Source of the DNA: Scatophagus argus
Lineage: Eukaryota > Chordata > Actinopteri > Scatophagidae
Assembly (NCBI RefSeq): GCF_020382885.2
Contig: NC_058513.1
Span: 13,541,641 to 13,605,640, forward strand
Direction of reading: 5' to 3'
DNA length: 64,000 nucleotides
In this document: positions 31,905-41,849 of the stretch, piece after piece
Layout of the letters: each line of letters opens with the position of its first letter
How positions within the stretch are numbered: the stretch's first letter is position 1
The notes under the pieces: model-generated
Seen by the model: only the letters and a program-made list of their open reading frames with translations
Databases searched by the model: none
Told to the model about the DNA's origin: nothing
Program-made: the position numbers and the translations under genes

Positions 31905-31965
31905 GCTGTAACAAGGTGAATTGGCCCATTGTGAGACAATAAAGGAAATCTTATCTTATCTCAAT
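31905..31965 (+). mobile_element. 3' tail relic of a non-LTR retroposon
   Basis: The stretch reads GCTGCTGTAACAAGGTGAAT, then GTGAGACAATAAAGGAAATC, then TCTTATCTTATC. This closely resembles the widespread fish LINE/SINE 3' end, with a 'gtgggacaataaagg' box followed by TCTTAT repeats. Only the tail is recognisable; the body is not identifiable. Confidence 0.6.
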
Positions 31966-34586
31966 GCTTTTCTTTACTTCAAAATCAGACACTGAAAATA
32001 TTGTACCTTGTATTTAAAAAATGGGCAATTCCACAAAGATTCTTTTTTTTCTCTATAAACATCTCAAAAATCTGTTCGATACAAATACAATGCAGCATTT
32101 ACAGTTGGTCAAATGAAATAATCCTTGCAAAAGCAGTGCTGGGATGAATCCACAGGTGTGCTGTGTGCATTCATCATCATGCAGGAACCTCCAGGAGTTG
32201 GCAATCTTTTCATCCTCCATTTTTCAGTGTAAATAAACAGGAATAAAAACTCTACTGTCATCATTAAAATACAAATATTAATAAAGGGCACAGGACATAT
32301 TCAGCATTTGTATATTTGTATTCAGGAAAAATGTTTCGCAATCTTAAAATCAACATATTTTAAAGTAATAATAATAACTAATGGTGTTTTGGCCATTCCA
32401 CTTACTGAATGCACTGCAATAAAACAAAATGTTGTGTAACCTGATTATGTTTTCTGTCATAGAAAATAGTTAAAATTCAATATTGTGATCACAAGATTAT
32501 ACTCACACATTAGTAAATGAGAAATATTCAGTGTGAACTGTTAAATTTACTGGAATTTTAAGAACCTCTGCACATAAGAAAATAGATTCATCTGAAATAT
32601 GCTTTGCTCTCATGAAAATTTGCAGGGAACAACCAACACTGGAGTCTTTTCATCATCCTGTCCTGTAAAAGAAGCCTGATTATTTGTATTTCAGTGTCAC
32701 TCTATGGATCTGTTTAGACAAAATCTAAATCTGGAGTTGGATCTACTGAGCCTGGCATTAATAATCTAACACGAGTGAAGTCTGCTATGTGTGATCTAAT
32801 TAGATATAAACCTCTATACTTTAAACCTTGCCCTGGATCTGACGACAGGGGCTGATGACACAACAGGTTCAAAATGAAGCTTAAACGAGCAAAAAAGCAA
32901 AATGATGCCAATAAGATCAGCTCCATGTTTGCCCAGACGTTTATAAAAATCACTTAAATGACCAAACTGAAGGGGGGGAGCTAAGGGCTGCGTTTGCATC
33001 ATAGACTGATTGTACTTTGTTCCCCCCTCTGATCCACTCTGGCTTATCCTGTCATTTATGCAAGTCTCTGTTTAATGAACATAATCTGATGAAAACAGAG
33101 CTATCTGCTTTTCACCCTGCGCTGGCAAACGCAGCTCAACCACCCTCTTTCTCCGCCCCCATCTTTAACACAGCTATGAGACCTCTAATTATGCAAGGAT
33201 TCAAGTAGCTTTTCACAAAACACAGTGTTGTCCTTTAGAGCTGGAGAGCGCTCCACGAGCTAAAAGGACAGGCTGCATGTTTGTAGGTTGAGCAAATTCA
33301 ATTGATTTGATTAGTTCCCTGCATCTGCTCCAGCACTGGTTTAAGTGATGATTCTTAAATTCAGCGTATGTTGTGATTTTCCACACATGTTTTCATCTTT
33401 GGCCATATATACTAATGAGTATGAGCTAAATGTTGCCTGACGAGTACATTTTCATCATTAGACTAGAATTTTCTACGTGACATTTGCCTTATCTATTATC
33501 CTTTGCAGAGGAGAGTTGTTTAATGAGAAAACACAATATTCACCATATCTGTACCTGGTCTCTTGTCTCAAACATAAGTAGTTCCTTCAGTGTTGAGAGA
33601 AAAGCAGTTTAAAAGCTTCCAAGCTCCTGTTCATTGTGTGTCTGTATCATCTAATCTGATCACACTTGATCATATGAATGTCTCATTACACATACAAATA
33701 TGATTTGCTGCATCCGAGCTCTGCTATTGTTGTAATAGGTGACAGAAACAAGACTTGTTGTGTCATCCTCTTGCATTTGATCACCTGCAGCCCCTGTGGG
33801 TTCGCAGGCTTTTATACAAAGCTGATTTGAAAAGCCTTTATCACAATGGTAAGCATTCAATTTGATGTCTGCCTGTAGCGCTTCCTGACTAATAAAATTA
33901 CACCCAAGTCAATGAGCCCCGGTCCCGGAGAAATACACGGTGCGTAATGCTTTCCTGTTGCACACCGGTGGAGCAGATGATGTTCGAATATTTCATACAA
34001 CAGATGAGTGACAGGTTGATCCTCAGCAGGTCACAGTGTTAAACATCATCATCGTCTTCTTCTTCTACGTAAGAAACCTGTCTAGTTCTAAAACAAATAA
34101 AAATAATACGGTTTATTAAGGCTCGCATTGGTGCGTAAAGTGTGCATAATTTGCTTAATATTTGTGCCAAAGCGCGCCGCTTACAGCTCCGTGTTGATGT
34201 GTGATAATTCCTGAATCGATTATTCAATTAACCAACAGATGATTGTGGCTCCCCCCCAAAACAAACAAACAAACAAACAAAAAACCCAAAGACATTTTCC
34301 TCTTTAATCTAATTGGATGATAAGTGGGTGCGTTCTGTTGAGTCCAATGGAAAGCGCTTGCGCGGCCTTTCTCTTCGGAGTTTTTTCTCGTCACACCCCC
34401 TCGCGGTTTCATCTCAAATCCCATTCGCTATCGTACCTGCCCAATAGCAGCGACCGAGCGCGTTTTAACTCGGAAGGCATTTTCGATTTCATCACTACAA
34501 TCCAGCTCGAGTTTGACGCAGTGATCTCTGTGCTGTCGGTGTGATCATCTTCGAGAGCTGGACGGAAGCTTCGGACGACTTTCTGT

Positions 34587-34634
34587 TCTCTCTCTCTCTC
34601 TCTGTCTCTCTTTCCTTCTCTGTCTCTGTCTCTC
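34587..34634. repeat. CT microsatellite in the hmx3 5' flank
   Basis: An interrupted (TC)n run ends about 100 bp before the hmx3 start codon, so it is probably within the 5' UTR or core promoter. Length variation here could alter a pyrimidine tract close to the transcription start. Confidence 0.8.
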
Positions 34635-34735
34635 ATATGACTTTAACACAAAGTCTAAAACAAGACAGTCCTTCTCAGGTGTTTTCTTTTCCCCGATAAG
34701 TTTTGATGCTGATCCACATCGGACAGTAAACGGTG

Positions 34736-35918
34736 ATGGCAGACTCTGATGCGCAAGAGACTCGCCAACCCGCAAAGGACTCGCCGTTCTCCATTAAGAA
34801 CTTGCTGAACATTGATGACAAACCCGCAAAGCCGAAAAGCTTTCTCGGCTCGTCCAAAGGAGTGTTTGAAGGCAGCTTCTTCTCTCGGCTCGGCGACTTG
34901 TCTTTCCCTCGATTTGAGTTGCCCACACAGAGAATTGGACTATCAGCGCAGTATTTGGAGAGAGCGTCTGCCTGGTGGTATCCATACACGCTCGGGACTC
35001 ACCTGAGGACTGGAGGTAGATAGGATTAATTTAACTGTGTAGATAAAGGAAATGTAGTGTCTTAGTCTTGAAATGTTTGGATTCAGATTCGTTTTAAAGC
35101 AAACCAATGAATATAATATGAGTAATATGGGATCATTAAATTTAATGGAATATATCCTGAATTATATGGATTTAAAAATAAAGGTTTTAACAAAATGAAA
35201 AATGTGTATTCCACCAATAAACTGAACGTCTAGAATAGAAAAATTTAAAAAGATTTCCAGTGCTGATCACACGTTTAATGGCTTAGAGGATCAAATATGA
35301 GTACTCTGTGTGTTTGTTTCTGCAGGGTGTGAGAAGGCCAACCTTAGAGAAACATCACCGGCACCGGACAGGCGGTCCCCGGATCTCCAAAAAAGCGACC
35401 AAGATGCCAAAGAGGAAAGCGCTGACGACGATATCGCACTGGATGAGAGTGACTCAGAAGAGCCAAAGAAAGACATCGATCAGGAGGATGAATGGAGGGG
35501 CAAAACTGGCGAGCTGGACTCCGATAGGAAACCCTGCCGGAAGAAGAAGACGCGCACGGTGTTTTCCAGGAGCCAGGTATTCCAGCTGGAGTCCACCTTC
35601 GACATAAAGCGCTACCTGAGCAGCTCGGAGAGAGCAGGCCTGGCCGCGTCCCTGCACCTGACGGAGACGCAGGTGAAAATCTGGTTTCAGAACCGGAGGA
35701 ATAAATGGAAAAGGCAGCTGGCCGCAGAGCTGGAGGCGGCCAACCTGAGCCATGCGGCGGCGCAGAGGATTGTGCGGGTTCCCATACTTTACCACGAGAA
35801 CGGATCCCCTGAGACGGCCGGGGGTCCCGCTTCAAACTCACAGGGCAGCCAGTCACTCTTGGCTTTTCCTCACCACATGTACTATTCTCACCCGGTCCCA
35901 CTGCTGAGGCCTGTTTAA
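34736..35918 (+). CDS. hmx3: HMX3-type homeobox transcription factor (2 exons, 290 aa)
   Basis: NK-class homeodomain factor that patterns inner ear, lateral line and hypothalamus in vertebrates. Exons are 34736-35015 and 35326-35918, joined in phase. The N-terminus has the repressor-like [12 protein letters not shown] motif. [18 protein letters not shown] and [12 protein letters not shown] follow, both typical of HMX3 and absent from HMX2. An acidic stretch ([17 protein letters not shown]) precedes the homeodomain at residues 166-225 (35,541-35,720), with [17 protein letters not shown] in helix 3. Just after it come [15 protein letters not shown] and VRVPILYHE, the HMX3 type rather than the HMX2 version. 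The C-terminus [12 protein letters not shown] is the HMX3 ending. The start of helix 1 has FDIKRYL where human HMX3 has FDMKRYL. At 290 aa it lacks the Ala/Pro expansions of the human protein. Whether this is hmx3a or hmx3b is not settled by the window. Confidence 0.93.
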
Positions 35919-35973
35919 CACGGACTCCGTCAGTACGCGCTGTACATATGTTTTTAAATAAGAGTGACCATAA

Positions 35974-35979
35974 AATAAA
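35974..35979 (+). terminator. hmx3: poly(A) signal AATAAA for hmx3
   Basis: AATAAA lies only 56 nt after the stop codon, followed by TTTTGTATATTTTGT. This would make a very short 3' UTR; longer isoforms are possible. Confidence 0.55.
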
Positions 35980-36123
35980 AATGAAATTTTGTATATTTTG
36001 TACATTCAACGGGCACAATGTTAGATTATTATTATTATTATTGATAATTTTGTCCTGCTGAAGCGAACTTGAGCGAGAGACGCATAGTCCCTGCAACCAA
36101 AACACCAATTAGAACGACTGCTA

Positions 36124-36124
<1 letters not shown>

Positions 36125-36158
<34 letters not shown>
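36125..36158. repeat. (ATT)n microsatellite
   Basis: About eleven perfect ATT units lie downstream of hmx3. Confidence 0.85.
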
Positions 36159-36159
<1 letters not shown>

Positions 36160-37452
36160 TTGGTGAAATTGTTCAAGAGTGGGTAACTATATTTTAATGT
36201 ATTCCGTTTCCAAAATAACACTTGTTTTGATCAGGGTTGACTGTATTTTACAGAGATTTGTGTCAGTGTTTGTAGCAAAAATGTGGAATTTAATATTTTG
36301 ATATATTGTGCAATACTGTTGGCTTCACATTAGGCTATAGCAGCCTTTGTCACCTATATAGGCTAGTTCATTTTTACAGAAAAAAAACGAAACCCCTTTT
36401 CTCTTTGTAACAGTGAGGACAATCATGTGATCCTTAAAAAACCCCGACAAAATGCAGGTGATGGGCAGTTGTTTTAATGATGTTTTACTGGTCGTTTTAA
36501 AGCCATGAAAAAGCCAGTTATAACCTCTGTTTTTGTCAATGGTTTTTCTCGGATGTTGTCATTGAAAGTCTGTATATTAGGCTACACGGTTTTACACTCA
36601 GTAAATATTATTTCGTTTAAAAAACAATGTATCTATCCTTAATATAATTGTGATGTACATGGAAAAGGAGTCATTCACTTAAGTCTTGTCGTAAAGATTT
36701 TGGTTTTCAAACATTTGTGAGGATCGAGTGATCTTTTTCTTTTTTTAAAAAAAACATAATTATTAAGAGGCAATTAAGGCGCAGTGTCGGTCAGCAGCGA
36801 TGACGGTGCCTTGCAAAAAAATGAAATTGGATCATTTTAATAGTTAATTAATGATGACCATCTTTTTTGATCTGATGACTTGAGAAATTGTGAGCTATAG
36901 GTATAGCCTTATTTTAAACAGACCCATATGCTGGACTTTAATTCCAGAATAAATTATTTTGGTTATAGCACATTTGATCCTTTGCTCTATACGCCTGTTG
37001 TATTGCCGCATAGTATATCTTAAATAAACGATAATTGTACAGATAACGATAGATTATGTCGCTCTAAAAGGCAAATTGAAGGGATTAACTAGTCAGCCAT
37101 TGTTAATTTCTTACTCAGTTTAACAACATGATAATATCATGTTTAGAAGGCCGAGTTTCTCTAAAGAGGGCAGAAAAAGCCTATGACCTGCAGGTAAAGA
37201 CTATATGTCACACCTGTTTAGGCCATGTTCTCCTCAAACCACCGAAAAGAATATGGCCTAAATGGTATGTATATACAGTATACAGTACAGTATATAAAAT
37301 AGCCTGAACTAGCGTGGTTAGGACTGCATGTACACTTGCAGGTGCAGAAATAAGTGTGGTGTATTATAGTGTTATATTTGTATAGTGACATTTGCATTGT
37401 ATCTATTTTATATGAAAGGCAATTAGCCAGGAAATACATCCTTTATATCAGC

Positions 37453-37494
<42 letters not shown>
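37453..37494. repeat. (GA)n microsatellite
   Basis: A nearly perfect GA run lies about 15 bp before the E-box of the bub3 promoter. It may bind GAGA-type factors, but it is simple sequence. Confidence 0.85.
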
Positions 37495-37497
<3 letters not shown>

Positions 37498-37506
37498 CAT
37501 CCTGTG

Positions 37507-37778
37507 TCACGTGATCTGCTCTGTGACAACGGAAATCGCCATTGAAATCAAATCAACCAATCATATTGTGAGCGGGAATTTGAACGTTCATCTCAACCAA
37601 TCAGCATCCTCTGGAGAATCGGCAGCGCTAGCTAGGCAACTAGCTTCACGTAGCCCCACATTGCTTTCTAGCACTTTCCGCGATATATGTTTTATATTTC
37701 ATTATAAACGAGAGTGTAATAATCCATTTCAGTAAAGAAGAAAGCCCGGTCGCGTGGGGACGACACCAAACTGAAGCG
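37507..37778 (+). promoter_or_regulatory. bub3: bub3 promoter and non-coding first exon
   Basis: In order: a palindromic E-box TCACGTGA (37,507-37,514), a CCAAT box (37,557-37,561), GCGGG (37,572-37,576), TTTGAA (37,579-37,584), a second CCAAT box (37,597-37,601) and TTTCCGCG near 37,675. GCGGG just before TTTGAA, flanked by NF-Y sites, is the CDE/CHR layout of genes repressed by DREAM in G0/G1 and activated in G2/M. A first exon ends at CTGAAGCG|GTAAGT (last base 37,778) and is spliced about 900 bp on to the ATG exon. The exact start site is not visible. Confidence 0.55.
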
Positions 37779-38682
37779 GTAAGTAAAGTGAAACGGCTAA
37801 CAATACGTCTTATAGTCTACTTTATTGTTATCTTTAGAAGCTAGCGCTAGCAAACACCCGTGTCAGTGCAAGTGGGCTTGGTGTAATTGCTGGATGTTAC
37901 AAGGTTTGATTATAGTTTGATGTAAAAACTAAAGTAATCGAAAACCCACACAATGAAAGGATTGCTCTGCTAGTTTTCGCATCAGAAAGTGTCTTATTTA
38001 GCTTGAATGTCAGCAAGGCAAGTATTTATTCAGTGGGGCCAGTTGGCTAAATCGACATCCCCTTATACAGAACAACATGCGATCGATCCAGCGGTATCCT
38101 AGTAGCTTACTCCCAGTGCAACTCTGGAAAATAAGATTTTGAGATAATTTTTAGAAAGATGAAAGGATAAAACACGCTTGTTGTATGAGTCTAGGTTTAA
38201 AGCTTTTATTGATTTCTTTTTTTAGGAAAGAAATGAAATGAATGATCCTGCTTAACTCAATGAACTGATTCAGCTCTGTCGTGCAGTGTTTGGGGATATA
38301 CTTTATCCATATCAGAGCAAATCTGTGTGCCATGTGTTTACCTCTAACATTATGAACCTCAGAATCTTTGAATGTTCACGTACATTTAGAAGACAATAAT
38401 CCCGAGCTTTTGTAGACATCAGCTGTGGTTTAGTTTCAGCTGATTTGGTTTTAGATGAAAGTATACCAGTAATATACAGGCAATGAACACAATGACTTGA
38501 ATTGAATAACACCACCTGTAGGAATTCATTGTAATGGATCGTAATATATGTACAACACAGTTACAGATACAAGTCTATAAGTTCAATAACTGTTTCACCT
38601 AATTTAGAGAGGTGTTGATTAAACTCTATAGCTGTAGTTTGTGGGGTTAATGAACTTGACGTTTTTATGTTTCTTTTTGCAG

Positions 38683-41430
38683 ATGACAGGCTCAAATGAA
38701 TACAAGCTGAACCAGGGTCCAGAGGACAGCATCTCTGCTGTCAAGTTCAGCCCCAGCACAGCCCAGTTCCTGCTGGTTTCCTCCTGGGACAGCACCGTCC
38801 GTCTCTTTGATGTCGTAAACAACACCATGCGGATGAAGTACCAGCACACAGCTCCAGTTCTTGACTGTGCTTTTTATGTACGTCACACATTTTTATGTTT
38901 GTTAATGTTCCTCGTGGCCATGTACAAGTCCGATAGACCCACACAGATAACACAAACTTTTTTACTTGCAGGATCCAACACATTCTTGGAGTGGAGGATT
39001 AGATGCACAGCTAAAAACTCATGATTTGAACACAGACCAAGGTATGTCGAATGAACCTGCTAAATACTATTTAAGATCCCCAGTAGTATTACTTAAACTT
39101 GTTGCAGATCTTCAAAGCTCTGTGATTATATTTGCTGTATATGTTTATTCATGTTTTTGTTTATTATTTTCCTCCAACAGATACAATAGTTGGAACACAT
39201 GATGCTCCCATTCGTTGTGTGGAATACTGTCCAGAGGTAAATGTCATGGTAACGGGTAGCTGGGACAGATCAGTTCGGCTGTGGGATCCAAGGACGCCTT
39301 GCAATGCTGGCACCTTTACTCAGCCAGAAAAGGTAAAGCATAGTAGACACAGTATTGTATAGTATGAAAATGCAGTAAATGTATGTCAGATTTACAGTCT
39401 CGGGTTTGATTTCTAATTCCAACTAAGACAGTATTAAAGTAGCAGTGACGTGAAATTTTTTGCAGAAAATAAACAATGACAGTAAGCAAACCTGACACAA
39501 TTGACCTGCTGTAGCCTACCCTGAACTCAAGTCTTATTGTTATTTTATTGTAACTCATTCATTGTTACACGTGTTCACATAGGTATCAAGTAAGACTCGC
39601 CATTGTTAGTGGCGTCTCCCTCTTGTCTCATACTTGTTGTCGTTTTGATAGGTGTATACCCTCTCCGTGGCTGGAGATAGGCTGATTGTTGGCACGGCTG
39701 GAAGACGAGTCCTGGTGTGGGATTTGAGGAACATGGGCTACGTACAGCAAAGAAGAGAGTCCAGTCTCAAATATCAGACCCGCTGCATTAGAGCCTTCCC
39801 CAACAAACAGGTACACTTTGAATAAGAATTACACAGTTGTAATGAAAGATGCAGAGAAGAGTTAAAACTTGACAGATAATTTACTCCTAATAGAGGGTTG
39901 TGTTACCGATACAGATTCCCTTATTAATATGAAGAAGCTGCATATTAACTTCATATCTTCTTTCTTGGCTCCAGGGCTACGTCTTGAGTTCAATTGAGGG
40001 ACGTGTAGCTGTGGAGTACCTGGACCCAAGCCAGGAGGTTCAGAAGAAGAAATACGCCTTCAAGTGCCACAGGCTGAAAGAAGAAGGAATTGAGCATGTT
40101 TACCCTGTCAATGCAATCTCATTTCACAGTGTTCATAACACCTTTGCCACGGGTATGATTGTCTAGCCAGTATTTGACAAAAGCATTTGTGTTTTCCCAC
40201 ATTTAGTTTGTTTCTCTAATGGAACAAGTTGTTTTTGAAAACTCATAAATTTTGTGAGCTTGAACAACCAAGGTTGCATGAGGAACACAATGTTACTATA
40301 GATTAATACCTCAGCAGTAACATGACCTAAATCTTTTGGTGGTTGACCTTGAGCCTGTCCTTCTCCCAGGTGGCTCGGATGGCTTCGTGAACATCTGGGA
40401 CCCGTTCAATAAGAAGCGTCTATGCCAGTTCCACAGGTACCCGACCAGCATTGCCTCACTGGCTTTCAATAATGATGGCACCATGCTCGCAATTGCCTCC
40501 TCTTACATGCACGAGAAGGGAGACATCAGCCATCCAGAGGACGCCATCTTCATCCGCCAAGTCACAGATGCTGAAACCAAACCCAAGTGAGTTTTCCCTC
40601 ACTTTATGAGTCCTCACAGTATGCCGTTTTGGTACTTGCTGAATCTGTGAGCAGCTGCATTTACAAGGAGCACGTCCAGCTGCAGTATATGCTGATCTGT
40701 ATCTCTGTCCGTCCACTCTTCAATATCCGACAGTTGAAAGATGAAAACGTGGAAAAACCCTCCCCAGGTTGATGTGTCTCTGCTGTAAATGTACACTCAG
40801 TGACAATACAAATATAGAAGTCTGTTGTGCTTAGTGCACATTAAGATGGCTTGTGTTGGCGAAAACATTAGAGAGATTCATGTTACATGCTTGAGCCTCA
40901 GTCAAACCCAGATTCAGATTAGTAATCTGCTGTGTGTCTAACATTGGTGAAAAGTAATTGTATCTGAATGATCTTTGGTTCATGTTATTAGTTAGCTTTT
41001 AACCGGAGGCTCAGTGGTTGTGAAACATACCGAAATATCTGCCACCATGTCAGTGTGGTCAGTTAATTTGTAAATATATACCAGTGGTCTAATCAAAGTT
41101 TGCAGAGACATACATTCTGTCACGTGGTTGGCTTATTCAAACATTTATCTGTCAATGGAAGTTTAAGCTTTGATGTGGATATACCACATTGTTGAGGCTG
41201 ACTGTTTCCATGAATGCTCTGTGAGGACAAAGGGTGAATCTGCAGTCACCTGTGTTGCACAGTGCAGATTTTGGACTAAAATACCTTTTCCAGTTGTGGA
41301 TCCAATTGTAATTAACATCTCTTTTAACAGGTTTGTGTTTCCTTTATGTTCGTTTGTAAACAACATATTGCGCTTAGTAATGTTTTTCCATCCTGAATTA
41401 ATGTGTTCTTTGGTTTACAGGTCAACCTAA
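38683..41430 (+). CDS. bub3: mitotic checkpoint protein BUB3 (7 coding exons, 326 aa)
   Basis: BUB3 is a seven-bladed WD40 protein that recruits BUB1 and BUBR1 to phosphorylated MELT motifs of KNL1 at kinetochores. Coding exons: 38683-38877, 38972-39041, 39181-39332, 39652-39810, 39975-40152, 40370-40586, 41421-41430; all in phase, 326 aa. The ATG is the first codon after the acceptor at 38,681-38,682. Blocks include [122 protein letters not shown] and [20 protein letters not shown]. It is nearly identical to human BUB3 (328 aa). The last coding exon supplies only G-TCA-ACC-TAA, so the protein ends KPKST. If that intron is retained, the donor GTGAGT itself gives AAG-TGA and the protein ends at KPK. 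Confidence 0.97.
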
Positions 41431-41632
41431 GGCTCCCTCAAAATGGTTCCCACTGGGTATGACGCCTTTATCACATTTGGGTTATCTGCTGGCATCCAGT
41501 GAACTATTATCATGTTGTTTCCTGTCATTTAGTTTCTACAGTGTTTATTAAAACTTTTCTTCTCTTTTCTAGCTCTTGTTAAATATTTCATTGTTCCATG
41601 TATGTTCTAACAATGAACTGTTGTTTTTGTCC

Positions 41633-41638
41633 ATTAAA
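41633..41638 (+). terminator. bub3: poly(A) signal ATTAAA for bub3 (AATAAA alternative at 41,843)
   Basis: ATTAAA lies about 200 nt after the stop, in a T-rich 3' UTR. A canonical AATAAA at 41,843-41,848 with GT-rich sequence after it could give a longer form. Confidence 0.5.
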
Positions 41639-41849
41639 ACTGATCTATATACACTTTTGGCATTGTATGCTCTGTCACTTTTGAGTTATCAAACATGAAT
41701 TTTTGATTTGATGATAATTTGTGTTAACTCTTAAGATGTACCTTTTGATACTTGCAACATAATCAAACATTTTATATAAAATTTGGATCAACAGCATGAA
41801 GTCAGTACAACCTTTAACATTTGTTACATGTACGCACTGCGCAATAAAA

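Larger units (their letters stand above)
31200..34735. other. acadsb-hmx3 intergenic region and hmx3 upstream DNA
   Basis: About 3.5 kb without a credible gene. It holds a retroposon-tail relic near 31,905-31,965. Unique, less AT-rich sequence with homeodomain-type cores (CTAATTATGC) lies at about 33,010-33,210, and GC-richer sequence runs from 33,900 to 34,560. A CCAAT box is at 34,441-34,445. The last 300 bp before the hmx3 ATG is probably promoter and 5' UTR. The T-rich start at 31,214 is simple sequence. Confidence 0.4.
35985..37500. other. hmx3-bub3 intergenic region, no hmx2
   Basis: About 1.5 kb of AT-rich DNA. I searched both strands for the HMX2 homeodomain and tail and found none. 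Contents are an (ATT)n run at 36,125-36,158 with a shorter one near 36,025, T/A-rich sequence, and a GA microsatellite at 37,453-37,494. Confidence 0.6.

Noticed and set aside
35344-36108. 254-codon minus-strand open frame over hmx3
   Set aside because: It is the shadow of the GC-rich homeobox exon plus 3' flank; the sense strand encodes the homeodomain.
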